DNA of 64,000 nucleotides from Pseudomonadota bacterium (GTDB lineage Bacteria > Myxococcota_A > Polyangia > GCA-2747355): positions 62,001-126,000 of the forward strand of contig JADJTL010000005.1 in NCBI GenBank assembly GCA_016711215.1. Reading direction: 5' to 3'. The notes below the pieces were generated by a model, which was not told where the DNA came from, searched no databases, and was given only the letters and a program-made list of their open reading frames with translations. Below are positions 18,007 through 27,585 of this stretch, piece by piece (within the stretch, counting starts at the first letter, position 1; each line of letters opens with the position of its first letter). Made by a program: the position numbers and the translations under genes.

Positions 18007-18770
18007 TTTGGGGCCACCTCGCTCGAAGCGCTTGGCGCCGGCGCGCCGCCCTCGGCCGACGCGCAGAGCGCCACGATCTGTTGCACGACCTCGTCGATCG
18101 TCAGTCGGCTGGTATCGATCCTGACGGCATCGTGCGCGGCGCGCAATGGGGCGATCGCGCGCGAAGTGTCGGCGTCATCGCGCCGCTGCTGATCGCTCAA
18201 GACCTCTGCCACAGTGGCCGCATGACCAGCCTCGCAGAGCTCACGGCTGCGCCGCTCGGCGCGCACGACCGGATCGGCGACGAGAAATATCTTCACCGCC
18301 GCCCGCGGGAAGACCACGGTGCCCGTGTCGCGCCCCTCGGCGACGACCGCGCCCGCTTCGGCGAAGGCGCGCTGTGGCACGAGCAACGCCTCCCTGACGG
18401 CCGGCCAGCGGCTGACGGCGGACGCCCCGGCGGCAATCTCTGGCGTGCGCAGCGCCGCGCTGACGTCCTCCGCGCCCGCGCCGTCGACCAAGAACACCCG
18501 TTGCTCGCCGCCCTCGGCACGGAACTCGAGCCGTAACTCACGGGCGATCGCCGCCAAGCCCTGCTCGTCCTGCCAGTGCACCGCCCGACGCTGAGCCACC
18601 ACGGCCAGGGCGCGATAGATCGCCCCCGAGTCGAGCAGCAAGGCGCCAAGCCGCTGCGCCACCCGGCGCGCCACGGTTGACTTGCCAGCGCCGGCCGGCC
18701 CGTCGATCGCAACCACCAAGAACACCCCTTCAGGCCCCGCGTTTCGTTCCACCGCTACACCTCGCCGCAT
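18003..18770 (-). CDS. cmk: cytidylate kinase
   Basis: This enzyme phosphorylates CMP and dCMP to the diphosphates in nucleotide salvage and DNA precursor supply. The P-loop is VVAIDGPAGAGKSTVARRVA, followed by LLDSGAIYRALA (CMP site), the substrate motif EGRDTGTVVFP and the lid SDQQRRDDADTSRAIAPL, which is the expected cmk order. The product has 255 residues with the ATG at 18770; a second ATG at 18782 is also possible. The longer open frame beyond is ignored because it is Arg/Ala-rich. The stop overlaps the start of the Crp-like gene. Confidence 0.9.
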   Translation of the reverse strand: MRRGVAVERNAGPEGVFLVVAIDGPAGAGKSTVARRVAQRLGALLLDSGAIYRALAVVAQRRAVHWQDEQGLAAIARELRLEFRAEGGEQRVFLVDGAGAEDVSAALRTPEIAAGASAVSRWPAVREALLVPQRAFAEAGAVVAEGRDTGTVVFPRAAVKIFLVADPVVRAERRSRELCEAGHAATVAEVLSDQQRRDDADTSRAIAPLRAAHDAVRIDTSRLTIDEVVQQIVALCASAEGGAPAPSASSEVAPK

Positions 18771-19080
18771 CGGCAACGGCATGCGGCCGCCTCCGGCTGC
18801 CCCGGCTGCGACGCACCTCCCTGCCGAAAAGCCCGACGATACGGGCCCGAGCGTCGCCTCCGCAAGCGCCGCGCCTCTTGGGTCGACGTTCAGCCGATTC
18901 GCCCCAGACCCGCGAGGGCGCCGCGCGACGCCGTCGGCGCTCGTGCGCTCCGCGGCCGGCCGCAACGCGCCGGATTGCGTTCGCCTCCGTCTGCCTGCAT
19001 CGTCTCGCTGCCTCGTTTGGCCGACAACCGTGCAGCTCGGCGCCGCCGTCGCAGCGCGTACGGCGAAGAAAGGGGACCTG

Positions 19081-21330
19081 ATGCGAAGACTCCACGAACC
19101 CGCGACAGAGCTCGCGCCGCGCCGCCCCTCTGCCCGGTGCAAAGCGCCAGCGCGCGCGCTGGCCTTGACCCTCGCGCTGGGACTGAGCGCGCTGGGACTG
19201 AGCGCGTGCTGCCACAGCCCCAAGACGCCGCTCGGTCGACAGAAGGGCCTCGGGCAGCTGAGCGCCGAGGCTAGACCGGACGCTCGGCCGAGCCGGCAGG
19301 CAGCCTACCTGCAATGGCTCGAACGGCACTCGATGCTGAAGCAAGCGGAGGCGCTGGCGCAGCGCTACTCCGGCAAGGGCTTGCTGTGGCGGCACCCCTA
19401 CGCCGCGATTCGGCCCCGGGCCGCGTCCGCGCTGGCGTCGACCTGGTTCACCGCCTATCCGGGCGCCACCATCACGCGCGAGGGCGCGAGCGTGCTCAAG
19501 ACGCTCGGTGACGAGCGTCTGTGGCGGGCCTTCGCGTCGATCGGCATCAAGGCGATGCACACTGGGCCGATGAAGCGCTCGGGCGGCGTCACGGAGCGGC
19601 GCTTCACCCCGACGATCGACGGTAACTTCGACCGCATCAGCATGCGCATCGACCCCGGCTTCGGCGACGAGGCTGAGTATCGCGCGCTGGTGGCCCACGC
19701 GCGCAGCAACGGCGCGATTGTGATCGCCGACGTCATCCCCGGCCATACCGGCAAGGGCCCCGACTGGCGCTTGGCCGAGCGCGGCTACCAAGACTACCCG
19801 GGCATCTATCACATCGTCGAGATCGACGAGAAGGATTGGGGGCTGCTGCCACCCGTCCAACCCGGCGAGGATAGCGCCAACCTCAAGCCCGCGGTCGTCG
19901 ACCAGCTCAAGGCCAAGGGCTACCTCGTCGGCCGGCTCTACCGCGTGATCTTCTTCGAGCCAAAGGTCAAGGAGACCAATTGGAGCGCGACCGACGTGGT
20001 CGAGGGCGCCGACGGCAAGCGCCGTCGCTGGGTCTACCTGCACTATTTCAAGGCTGGCCAACCGACGCTCAACTGGATCGATCCGACCTTCGCCGCCGCC
20101 AGGCTCGTCATCGGCGACCTCCTCCACGCCGTGGGCGAGCTCGGCATCGGCATGCTGCGCCTCGATGCCAACGGCTTCCTCGGTATCGAGGTCGATCCGA
20201 GCGGCGCGCCGGCCTTCTCAGAGGGCCATCCGCTCTCGGTGACCGGAAATCAGCTGATCGCCGGCACCGCGCGCAGGCTCGGCGCCTTCACCTTTCAGGA
20301 GCTCAACCTCTCGCTCGACGACCTGCGCCTGATGCAGAGCGGCGGCGCGGATCTCTCCTACGACTTCGTCACCCGCCCGGCTTACCACCATGCGCTCGTG
20401 ACCGGCGATGCGCGCTTCTTGCGCCTGATGCTCAACCTGGCGCGCGAGCACGGCATCGATCCTGCGACGCTCATTCACGCGCTGCAGAACCACGATGAGC
20501 TGACGCTCGAGCTGGTGCATTTCTGGAATAAGCACAAGGACGATGTCTTCTCCTTCCGCGGCAAGCGACTCAAGGGATCCGCGCTGCGGACCATCATCCG
20601 CGACGAGCTACTGCAGAAGCTCCTCGCCGTGCCCTACAACCTCAAGGCCTCTAACGGCGTCGCCTGCACCACCGCCTCGGTGATCGGCGCTGCGCTGGGG
20701 TTGAAGGACCTGCGCTCGCTGAGCAAGGACCAGCAGGCGCAGGTCCGCAAGCTGCACCTGCTCCTGGCCTTCTACAACGCCTTCCAGCCGGGCGTCTTTG
20801 CGCTCTCGGGCTGGGATCTCGTCGGCGCGCTGCCGCTGCCCGCGCCCGCCGTCAGCACGCTGATGGCCGACGGCGACACGCGCTGGATCAACCGCGGCGC
20901 CTACGATCTCCTGGGCGACAATCCGAAGGCGACGACCTCGACCTCGGGCATACCCCGCACCGCGACGCTCTACGGTCCCGTGCCGCTGCAGCTCGCCCAG
21001 CCCGACTCCTTCGCCTCTCAGCTCAAGCGGCTGCTCGCCGTCCGCGAGCGCTATCGGATCAATCAGGCCAAGCAGCTCGAGGTGCCGGAAGTGCGAAACC
21101 CGGGTCTGCTGGTGCTGGTGCATCAGCTGCCTGCGGGGGGCGGCATCGAGGTCACCGCCGTCAACTTCGGCCGCGGTCCCGTCAGCGAGTCGCTAAGGCT
21201 AAGCGCGGTCGCCGGGAAGTCTTCGCTCGCCAACCTCCTCGAACCAGCGAACCACGACGACCGACTGATCGGCGGTCGCCTGATGCTGAGGCTGGCAGCC
21301 TTCGAGGGCAAGGCGTTGTTGATCAGGTAG
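19081..21330 (+). CDS. GH13 alpha-glucosidase-type lipoprotein, trehalose-synthase-like
   Basis: The 749-residue protein is a lipoprotein: LTLALGLSALGLSACC gives a signal with lipobox ending at Cys42-43. The catalytic domain is GH13: GIKAMHTGPMKRSGG, IVIADVIPGHTGKGPDWRLA, MLRLDANGFLGIEV with nucleophile D362, FQELNLS with acid/base E407, and ALQNHDELTLELVHFW with D472. The NHDE motif and long insertions are most like trehalose synthases (maltose glucosylmutases), here in a secreted, membrane-anchored form. The start at 19081 (ATG) is used because the open frame extends far upstream without sense. It is divergent from cmk, leaving about 310 bases for promoters. Exact substrate is inferred. Confidence 0.8.
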   Translation: MRRLHEPATELAPRRPSARCKAPARALALTLALGLSALGLSACCHSPKTPLGRQKGLGQLSAEARPDARPSRQAAYLQWLERHSMLKQAEALAQRYSGKGLLWRHPYAAIRPRAASALASTWFTAYPGATITREGASVLKTLGDERLWRAFASIGIKAMHTGPMKRSGGVTERRFTPTIDGNFDRISMRIDPGFGDEAEYRALVAHARSNGAIVIADVIPGHTGKGPDWRLAERGYQDYPGIYHIVEIDEKDWGLLPPVQPGEDSANLKPAVVDQLKAKGYLVGRLYRVIFFEPKVKETNWSATDVVEGADGKRRRWVYLHYFKAGQPTLNWIDPTFAAARLVIGDLLHAVGELGIGMLRLDANGFLGIEVDPSGAPAFSEGHPLSVTGNQLIAGTARRLGAFTFQELNLSLDDLRLMQSGGADLSYDFVTRPAYHHALVTGDARFLRLMLNLAREHGIDPATLIHALQNHDELTLELVHFWNKHKDDVFSFRGKRLKGSALRTIIRDELLQKLLAVPYNLKASNGVACTTASVIGAALGLKDLRSLSKDQQAQVRKLHLLLAFYNAFQPGVFALSGWDLVGALPLPAPAVSTLMADGDTRWINRGAYDLLGDNPKATTSTSGIPRTATLYGPVPLQLAQPDSFASQLKRLLAVRERYRINQAKQLEVPEVRNPGLLVLVHQLPAGGGIEVTAVNFGRGPVSESLRLSAVAGKSSLANLLEPANHDDRLIGGRLMLRLAAFEGKALLIR

Positions 21331-21428
21331 CACCCGCCAGCGCCGCGCTTGCTCGGAAGCCCGCGGTGGTCGCCCGTCGCTCGTGCGGGCGCCGACCTCA
21401 GGCCGTCGCCGCCGCTGGGCCACCTCGC

Positions 21429-22016
21429 TCAGCCCTGCGCGCTCCCCTGCTGCGCCTGAGACCCTGCCTGCGGCGCGGCCTCGGACGCGGCGAGTCCCTC
21501 GCCCGGCGCGCCCTCCCAGCAGACGAACTCACGCCAGCGCGCGCTGCCGGCCGACGACGCCAGGGCCTCGTTATCGAAGCGAGGGAGCTGCTGCAGCCTG
21601 GCGAGAAGGTCGAGCTCGCACGCGCAGTCGAGCGCAATGACGCAGCGGCCGCCTTCGGCGCCGCGGAGCAAGAGGAAGAAGTCGTCGGCGTCTGGCCCCT
21701 CGTCGCTCGTCACGATCGACACCGCGACCAGCTCATCCCAGCGGACGTCTTCGAGGACCTCGTCGCCCCGCAGTCGCCGGAGCCCGACGCCATCGACCTC
21801 GACGCGCAGCCTGCGCGTTGCGAGCGCGGCGCGGCGTAGGCGGTTGCTCAGCAAGGGAGCCAGGAAAGCGGCGGCGAGCAGGATCGCGCGCAGCGCCAGC
21901 GGGAGGCCGCTGACGAACCAGCAGGCAACGCCGCCGACAAATACCAGCGCCAAGACCACTGGCGGCCACCGCCTGCTAACAAGCGCACGCGCCATCTTTT
22001 GTCGAAGAGTGTCCAT
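21429..22016 (-). CDS. small membrane protein with two TM helices and a PH-like domain
   Basis: The product has 195 residues from the ATG at 22016, which has AAGG directly upstream. Two transmembrane helices lie at about residues 19-60 (PPVVLALVFVGGVACWFVSG and LALRAILLAAAFLAPLL). A soluble beta-rich domain follows (LRVEVDGVGLRRLRGDEVLE, VRWDELVAVSIVTSDEGPDA, FFLLLRGAEGGRCVIAL), the pattern of bacterial PH-like (bPH) or YcxB-type domains. The C-terminal 35 residues are Gly/Ala/Gln-rich. Function is unknown. It is convergent with the GH13 gene. Confidence 0.6.
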   Translation of the reverse strand: MDTLRQKMARALVSRRWPPVVLALVFVGGVACWFVSGLPLALRAILLAAAFLAPLLSNRLRRAALATRRLRVEVDGVGLRRLRGDEVLEDVRWDELVAVSIVTSDEGPDADDFFLLLRGAEGGRCVIALDCACELDLLARLQQLPRFDNEALASSAGSARWREFVCWEGAPGEGLAASEAAPQAGSQAQQGSAQG

Positions 22017-22117
22017 CCTTGACCCTTGACGCGGCCCCCCCGCCAGGCCTCGGGGGCCAGCCACGGTCGCCGCTGATGCCGGCAGCCAGCGTAGCATCGC
22101 CGGGCAAAGGGCCGCGC

Positions 22118-22230
22118 GGCCCGCGCAACCCCGACCCGCGCAACCCCGACCCGCAACCCCGACCCGAGTTGATCCGTTAGACGCCCCCGGCCCTGATGAC
22201 CCCGACCCGCGGCCCTGACGACCCCAGGGC
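22118..22230. repeat. REP-like GC-rich repeats, decayed copies
   Basis: Three near-tandem copies of CAACCCCGACCCG lie at about 22126-22166, followed by CCCCGACCCGAGTTGAT, one base from the array unit CCCCGACCCGGGTTGAT found at 53.5 kb, and then another ACCCCGACCCGCGG. The stretch is noncoding. These look like eroded members of the same dispersed repeat family. Confidence 0.6.
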
Positions 22231-22411
22231 GATCGCAAAGTCCCGACGGTCGACGGGAACCCATTGGGGGGAGGAACCTAGCGGGGACCGGCACGGCGCG
22301 ATGGCTGGGTGGTTTGAGGCTCAAGCAGAGCGATCGTGATTGACCGCCGATCGCGACCGTGATCCAAGGTAGGTGCCGGGCGGAGTTACGTCCAGCACTG
22401 GAGCCTCTGCG

Positions 22412-22735
22412 ATGACCGTCTCACGATTCGACAAGCTGCTCACGATCACGCGTGCCATGCCAGACCCACGGGAACGCCGGGGGCTGCGACATCCGATCTG
22501 GGAAGTTCTATTCGTCGCGCTCGTCGGAGCTCTCGCCGTGGCTGACGGCGCTGATGCCATCGAGATCTTCGGTATCGAGAACGAAGAGTGGTTCCGACGC
22601 CGTTGTGCTCTGCAACATGGCATCCCCTCGCAAGATACCTTCCTGCGCATGTTGGCGGCCATGGACCCTCGCGCGTTCGAGGCGCTGTTCCGTCGGTGGG
22701 CGACGAGCTATGGGGCGAGCGTGGCGGCGACGGAA
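22412..22735 (+). pseudogene. ISAs1-type transposase, N-terminal remnant
   Basis: Residues read MTVSRFDKLLTITRAMPDPR, GLRHPIWEVLFVALVGALA and IFGIENEEWFRRR then GIPSQDTFLRMLAAMDPRAF. This is the conserved N-terminal domain of ISAs1-family transposases (DDE_Tnp_1-associated). The catalytic DDE part is absent: after FRRWATSYGAS the frame passes without a stop into a lipocalin C-terminus. No ends of an insertion sequence were identified. Confidence 0.7.
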
Positions 22736-22948
22736 CGTGTCAACGACTACTCGTCCGCCGTCGTCGGTCACCCCGGTCGCGACTACCTCTGGATCCTCGC
22801 CCGCACTCCGACGATGGCGGAGGCGAGCTACCGGGGCCTCATCACGCGCCTCCAGGCCCAGGGCTACCAGACCTCCCGGATCGTACGAACGCTACAGGTC
22901 GCGGGACCGCCCCCTGCGGGCGACTCTCGATCGCGGGAAAGAAGCTGA
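22736..22948 (+). pseudogene. lipocalin (Blc-type), C-terminal remnant fused to ISAs1 piece
   Basis: The fused frame continues YSSAVVGHPGRDYLWILART and PTMAEASYRGLITRLQAQGY, the C-terminal strand and helix of bacterial outer-membrane lipocalins (Blc), which bind lipids. The first two thirds of the lipocalin, including the lipobox and GTW motif, are missing and replaced by transposase sequence. The stop TGA overlaps the ATG of the following SDR gene by one base (22948), so this was once the upstream gene of that operon. Confidence 0.7.
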
Positions 22949-23931
22949 TGACGGGGCTCCAGCCAGAGCGCTTGCTGCTCCTGACCGGCGCCACGGGATT
23001 CGTCGGTGGCGCGGTGAGACCGGCCCTCGCGCGCGAGGGCTGGCGCGTGCGGTGCCTGACTCGGGATGCCGCGCGGGCCCAGCAGCGCGAGCCCGCCCTC
23101 GACTGGGTGCAGGGCGACGTGGCGGATCCGGACTCGTGTGCTCGCGCGCTCGACGGATGCCAGGCAGCGCTCTACCTCGTGCACGGGATCGGCGAGGGCG
23201 GGGACTACCACCGGCACGAGGTGATGGCCGCAGCGACCTTCTCGAAGGCGGCGGCCGCAGCGGGCGTCGAACGCATCGTGTACCTCGGCGGCGTCGCGCC
23301 GATCGGCACGGGCTCCGATCACCTGCGCAGCCGGCTCGACGTGGGCGAGGCGCTGCGCGCCGGTTCGGTGCAGACGATCGAGCTGCGCGCAAGCATGATC
23401 GTCGGGCACGGCAGCCTGAGCTGGCTCATCGTCCGCGACCTGGCGGCCCGCTTGCCCTTCATGGTCCTGCCGCGGTGGCTGAAGTCGCGCACGCAGCCGG
23501 TCGCGATCGACGATGTCGTCGTGGCGCTGGTGCGGGCGCTCGAGCTGCCCCTGGCGGCGAGCGTCTGGTATGATATCGCGGGACCGGTCACGCTCTCCGG
23601 AAAGGAGATCCTCGAGGAGACCGCGCGGGTCATGGGCCTTCGGCACCCACGCATGATCGAAGTGCCTCTCCTATCGCCTCGCTTGTCGTCGCTCTGGGTT
23701 CGCTTCGTCACGCGCGCACAGTGGTCCGTGGCACGCGAAGTGGTGGTCGGCCTAACCGAGGATCTGCTGGCACGAGACGACCGCTTCTGGGTGCTCATCT
23801 GCCATCCACATCGCTCGTCCTTCGCCGAGGCGGCAAGGTCGGCCCTCGACGCCGAGCGCGGCGACCACCGTGTCCAAGGAGCCTGGGGCGCCATCGAGCG
23901 CGCGAGGGGCCTCTCGAAGAGCTCGGCATGA
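22948..23931 (+). CDS. NAD(P)-binding SDR/epimerase-type protein
   Basis: The 327-residue protein has the Rossmann motif LLLLTGATGFVGGAV, then DWVQGDVADPDSCARAL and ALYLVHGIGEGGDYHR, characteristic of atypical SDR enzymes (NAD(P)H-binding, NmrA/complex-I-chaperone type) that often sit beside lipocalin genes. A second helical half follows. The start ATG at 22948 shares one base with the lipocalin stop and the end overlaps the CPBP gene start (ATGA), so this is a tight operon. Substrate is unknown; reduction of a sugar or quinone-like compound is possible. Confidence 0.8.
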   Translation: MTGLQPERLLLLTGATGFVGGAVRPALAREGWRVRCLTRDAARAQQREPALDWVQGDVADPDSCARALDGCQAALYLVHGIGEGGDYHRHEVMAAATFSKAAAAAGVERIVYLGGVAPIGTGSDHLRSRLDVGEALRAGSVQTIELRASMIVGHGSLSWLIVRDLAARLPFMVLPRWLKSRTQPVAIDDVVVALVRALELPLAASVWYDIAGPVTLSGKEILEETARVMGLRHPRMIEVPLLSPRLSSLWVRFVTRAQWSVAREVVVGLTEDLLARDDRFWVLICHPHRSSFAEAARSALDAERGDHRVQGAWGAIERARGLSKSSA

Positions 23932-24575
23932 ATCGCCCGGTCACCAGCGTTGTCACCGCGAGGTCGCGAAGCACCACGCTCGCGTTCGCCTCGATCGCGG
24001 CGTGGCTTGCTGCTGCCGCGGTCACGGGGCCACTCGGCATCTGGCCGGCCATCGGTGGTGCGGCGGTTGCGCTCGGCCTCGCCGTCCTGCTGTTCGAACG
24101 CCCCGCACCGCTAGCGCTGCTGCAGCCGAGCCCCAGGCTCATGCTGCTCGGTGCCACAGCGGGGGGCCTGATGGCCGGCGCCACCTACCTGCTCTATCCA
24201 CTGCTCGCGCGCAGCTTGCCGTTCATCGCGAGCGACACCATGCAGCTGTACGCGGCGTTTCGGAGGCCGTCGCTCGTCGTCGCGTCGGTTGCGCTCGTCC
24301 CCGTCATCCTCGGAGAGGAGCTGGTCTGGCGCGGCGTCGTTCAGGCTGCGCTCGTCCAGCGCCTGGGAGCTTGGAGGGGCGTCGCGCTGGCGGCTGTCGT
24401 GTACGCGCTGGTGCACACGCCTCTCGGCTCGCCCGTGCTGGTGGCGGCCGCGTTCTTCTGCGGACTGGCGTGGGGCACCCTGCGCGCCACGACAGCGAGT
24501 CTCGTACCACCCTTGGTGGCTCACCTGTTGTGGAACGCACTCGTCCTGCTCTGGCTGCCACTGGACATCAGCTGA
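23928..24575 (+). CDS. CPBP family intramembrane metalloprotease
   Basis: The 215-residue protein is highly hydrophobic with six or so membrane helices. The three CPBP (Abi, Rce1-like) motifs are present: EELVWRG with Glu130-Glu131 and Arg135, LVHTPLG with His163, and HLLWN with His199 and Asn203. These build the active site of membrane-embedded proteases and of some bacteriocin-immunity proteins. The start overlaps the SDR stop by 4 bases, so it is cotranscribed. Substrate unknown. Confidence 0.85.
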   Translation: MNRPVTSVVTARSRSTTLAFASIAAWLAAAAVTGPLGIWPAIGGAAVALGLAVLLFERPAPLALLQPSPRLMLLGATAGGLMAGATYLLYPLLARSLPFIASDTMQLYAAFRRPSLVVASVALVPVILGEELVWRGVVQAALVQRLGAWRGVALAAVVYALVHTPLGSPVLVAAAFFCGLAWGTLRATTASLVPPLVAHLLWNALVLLWLPLDIS

Positions 24576-24590
24576 AGAAAGGAGCACCCA

Positions 24591-24944
24591 ATGCCTCACG
24601 TCGTGCTTGAAGAGGCCATCGATCTCCCAGTCGCCTGCCCGAGTATCCAGCTCACGGCGGTCCGAAACGGGAGTGAGATCCTGAAGGTCGTCGATGTCTA
24701 CCTGAACCGGTCGGGGCACACCGCGCTCGTGGACTGCGTGGTGGTCGAGGAGGGGCGGTCGCAGCCCTTCTTCGTGCAGCTCTCGCAGAAGGACCGACAG
24801 ATCACCGTGCGGCTGCTCCCGGCGACCGATCCCGAGAAGACCGTCGGCGTGAAGCGCCTGATGGGGCTCATCGCCAAGCAGCTTCACGAGAGAGCTACCG
24901 GAAGCCGCTTTGGCAAGACGAACCTGCAGGAGTTCTTGCAGTGA
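24591..24944 (+). CDS. conserved hypothetical protein, last gene of the SDR operon
   Basis: The 117-residue soluble protein begins 15 bases after the CPBP stop, with GAAAGGAG about 6 bases upstream of its ATG. It alternates beta strands (IQLTAVRNGSEILKVVDVYL, HTALVDCVVVEEG, PFFVQLSQKDRQITVRLLPA) and ends with a helix IAKQLHERATG. No domain is recognised. Codon and composition look native and its position suggests it belongs with the SDR and CPBP genes. Confidence 0.6.
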   Translation: MPHVVLEEAIDLPVACPSIQLTAVRNGSEILKVVDVYLNRSGHTALVDCVVVEEGRSQPFFVQLSQKDRQITVRLLPATDPEKTVGVKRLMGLIAKQLHERATGSRFGKTNLQEFLQ

Positions 24945-25000
24945 GCGACCGCGCGCAACCCCGACCCGGCAGCGGCGCTCCAGCAGGCGCGCAAGCGCAG
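24945..25000. repeat. REP-like fragment after the SDR operon
   Basis: Immediately after the stop the sequence GCGCAACCCCGACCCGGCAG repeats the motif seen at 22.1 kb and related to the large array at 53.5 kb. A single copy is visible. Confidence 0.4.
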
Positions 25001-25124
25001 CAGACCCGGTCGGCTCCGCTCGCCACGCCAGTTGCATATTCAGTTGCATATCCGTGAACGCGGTCTCCCAGAATTCAGTCACGCGCGGCTCCTGCTTCTG
25101 GTGAAGGGCGTGGAGCCCTGAAGG

Positions 25125-25684
25125 TTGCCGACACCCCTCCACGATGTACTGCTCGGGCAGCGCAATCGGCGACACCCTGGCTGAAAGGCCGGCGCCCTCG
25201 AGTGCCACGAGGACCGCCTCGGGCACGACGCGCATGCTCGCCGGCGGGCCACGGAGGGCGCTGGAGCTGAGTCCACGACGAACAGGCTTCCGTGCGGTCG
25301 GAGCGCAGCCGCGAGGCCGCGCGCGTACTCGCCGCGATCACCGAGGTGGTGCCACACGTGCACCACGAGGATACGGTCGACGCTACTCGGGGCCAGGCCC
25401 GAGGCAGTCGGCGTGGCCTGGATCGCGCGCAGTACATCGCCGGGACACTGCCACTCGTGGCGCGCCGGATCATCAAGCACCTGGGCCAACGCGGCCGCGT
25501 CGGCGAATGCGTGGTGGGCTCCGCCGACGCCGTGGTCACCATGCGGCCGCACATGTTCGTGGTCGCGATGCCGTGCTCCGTGTGCGGAGCAGCGGGTTCC
25601 TGTCGGGTCCACAGCCCGAGTCGAAGCCGAACTGCACGGACCGCCGAGCGTCGCCGTGAGGACGGCCGTCACCGGCTGTCGCAT
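25125..25684 (-). pseudogene. class I SAM-dependent methyltransferase, decayed
   Basis: Pieces of a methyltransferase lie in different frames. An N-terminal part reads HHAFADAAALAQVLDDPARH. The strand 4-5 region reads DRILVVHVWHHLGDRGEYAR then LAAALRPHGSLFVVD, typical post-motif sequence. The C-terminus is in another frame as VVPEAVLVALEGAGLSARVS and ALPEQYIVEG. The glycine-rich SAM-binding motif I that should follow the N-terminal part is missing, so there is an internal deletion plus at least one frameshift. It is not expected to be functional. Confidence 0.65.
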
Positions 25685-25864
25685 CTGCTCTCCAGTCCCG
25701 GGTCTCGCCTGCGGCCAGCTCTAGGGACGTTCTTCGGCCGCTAGCCGGCGTTTTGGCCTACCCTGGCGCCCAGGCGCGCGGTGTCGAGCCGCACAGATCG
25801 AGGGCCGGATCCAATGCCCCTTTTCGCTTCCGTCCGTGGGACGCCAGAAGGTAGGCTCCACCCC

Positions 25865-26161
25865 ATGGTCGAGCACATCGTCTGGTTCAAGTTGCGAGCT
25901 CAGGCCCCCGAGGCCGACAAGCAGCGCCTGATGGCCGAGCTGGTAGCGCTCAAGGAGCGCATTCCCGGCATCATCGAGGCCAGCGCTGGCGCCGACTACT
26001 CGGGCCGCGCCGCCGGCTACACGCACGGTTTCGTTGCCCGCTTTGTCGATCGCGCGGCGCTCGAGGCTTACCACCCGCACCCGGCCCATCGGACTGTCGT
26101 CGAGCGCTACGTCGAGCCGATCAGCGAGGGCGTGTTGGCCCTGGATTTCGAGCACGACTGA
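25865..26161 (+). CDS. stress-responsive alpha/beta-barrel (Dabb) domain protein
   Basis: The 98-residue protein has the Dabb signature: MVEHIVWFKLRAQAPEADKQ, LVALKERIPGIIEASAGADY, GFVARFVDRAALEAYHPHPA and a final strand. Dabb proteins form dimeric ferredoxin-like barrels and act in stress response or small-molecule transformation. The ATG at 25865 starts exactly at the conserved first strand; a longer frame from about 25814 adds unconserved residues. It stands alone between decayed regions. Confidence 0.85.
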   Translation: MVEHIVWFKLRAQAPEADKQRLMAELVALKERIPGIIEASAGADYSGRAAGYTHGFVARFVDRAALEAYHPHPAHRTVVERYVEPISEGVLALDFEHD

Positions 26162-26189
26162 CCCAGCGATCGCCCGGCCGTCCCCTGCA

Positions 26190-26335
26190 GTTCCCGACCC
26201 GGGTCAGTATGAGGCGAGCTGTTCCAACGATGGCAATCTGAGTCCACGAGGTCTCGCGTCCGGTCCAAGCGCGGCCCCGACCCCGCGTCGAGCAGCCCCG
26301 CTTCAAACCTGAAGACGCACCGTCGACCTCAGGGG
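26190..26335. repeat. dispersed repeat copy (REP-like), copy A
   Basis: The segment contains TTCCCGACCCGGGTCAGT and then AGCAGCCCCGCTTCAAACC and AAGACGCACCGTCGACCT. The last two strings recur with few changes at about 27495-27535 (copy B), in the same order after a GTTCCCGACCCG core. The two copies flank greB and the region is noncoding. Confidence 0.55.
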
Positions 26336-26360
26336 GACAGCGCCACCCGAGAGGACGCCT

Positions 26361-26708
26361 TCAGACGTCGCCGAAGAGGTGCCGAAAGAGCAGCCGGCCA
26401 CCGACGAAGAAGCCGTCCCGCGGGGGCGCCGCTTCGATGCGCATAAAGCCACCGAAGGTCACTTCCAGCTTGACCGCCGAGCGCTGGTCCAGCGGCAGCG
26501 GCAAATAGGCCACGAGCCCGATCAGGAACTCGGCAGCGGGGTCCCGCTCGCCGACCACGCCGCCAAAGCCAGCAAGAACCCCAGCATGCTCACACACCAA
26601 CCCCTCCCCGGTCAGGCGTAGATGGACGGCATCGGTGGCCGGCCGATAGCCCAGCTCAAAGATCAGCTGCCCGCTCACCAAGCCCACGTCCCTGCCGTAC
26701 TGAATCAC
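26361..26708 (-). pseudogene. possible 3' remnant of an outer-membrane protein gene
   Basis: The 115-residue frame alternates hydrophobic and polar residues (VGLVSGQLIFELGYRPATDA, EFLIGLVAYLPLPLDQRSAV, VKLEVTFGGFMRIEA) and ends in an aromatic-rich strand FFVGGRLLFRHLFGDV, as beta-barrel proteins do. No signal peptide precedes it and it begins next to a dispersed repeat, so it may be a truncated barrel. Family not recognised. Confidence 0.35.
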
Positions 26709-26860
26709 GGCGCTGTTCCCGGCCCGGGTTAGTGTGACGCGGGGTTAGGCTGACGCGTAGGGAATAGATAGCTCGGGGTACTGGTGCAGCGGGCACAGCG
26801 CGTACAGCGGGCACAGCGCGTACGTTGCAGGCGTGATATTAACCCCGGCCGCCTGAGCCC
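26709..26860. repeat. repeat-rich region upstream of greB, copy C
   Basis: It contains GTTCCCGGCCCGGGTTAGT, a near match to the REP core, then an 18-base tandem duplication GCGGGCACAGCGCGTACA at about 26788-26823, then TTGCAGGCGTGATATTAACC. The last string resembles TTGCACGCGTCATATTAACC at about 27575, just before the 27.6 kb repeat cluster. It may also hold the greB promoter. Confidence 0.5.
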
Positions 26861-26891
26861 CTCTACCGCCGAAAGACGACGAAACACTCCC

Positions 26892-27422
<531 letters not shown>

Positions 27423-27461
27423 CCACGGCTCGTCGGCCCGTCGCGCGCGCCGTCTGGCTGT

Positions 27462-27585
27462 GCCCGCTGTTCCCGACCCGCGCTCTTCCCCAGTCAAGCA
27501 GCCCCGTTCCAAACCCGAAAACGCACCGTTGCCCTTAGAGAGCGAGCGCATTGCGCTGCCCAGCATACCTATGTTGCACGCGTCA
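27462..27585. repeat. dispersed repeat copy (REP-like), copy B
   Basis: GTTCCCGACCCGCGCTCTTC is followed by AGCAGCCCCGTTCCAAACCC and AAAACGCACCGTTGCCCTT, matching copy A at 26.2-26.3 kb in order and spacing, and by TTGCACGCGTCATATTAACC as in copy C. It lies directly downstream of greB and contains no gene. Confidence 0.55.

Noticed and set aside
24111..25235. 374-residue minus-strand ORF across the SDR operon
   Set aside because: Only its first 35 residues have coding sense (end of the decayed methyltransferase); the rest is antisense to the CPBP and hypothetical genes.
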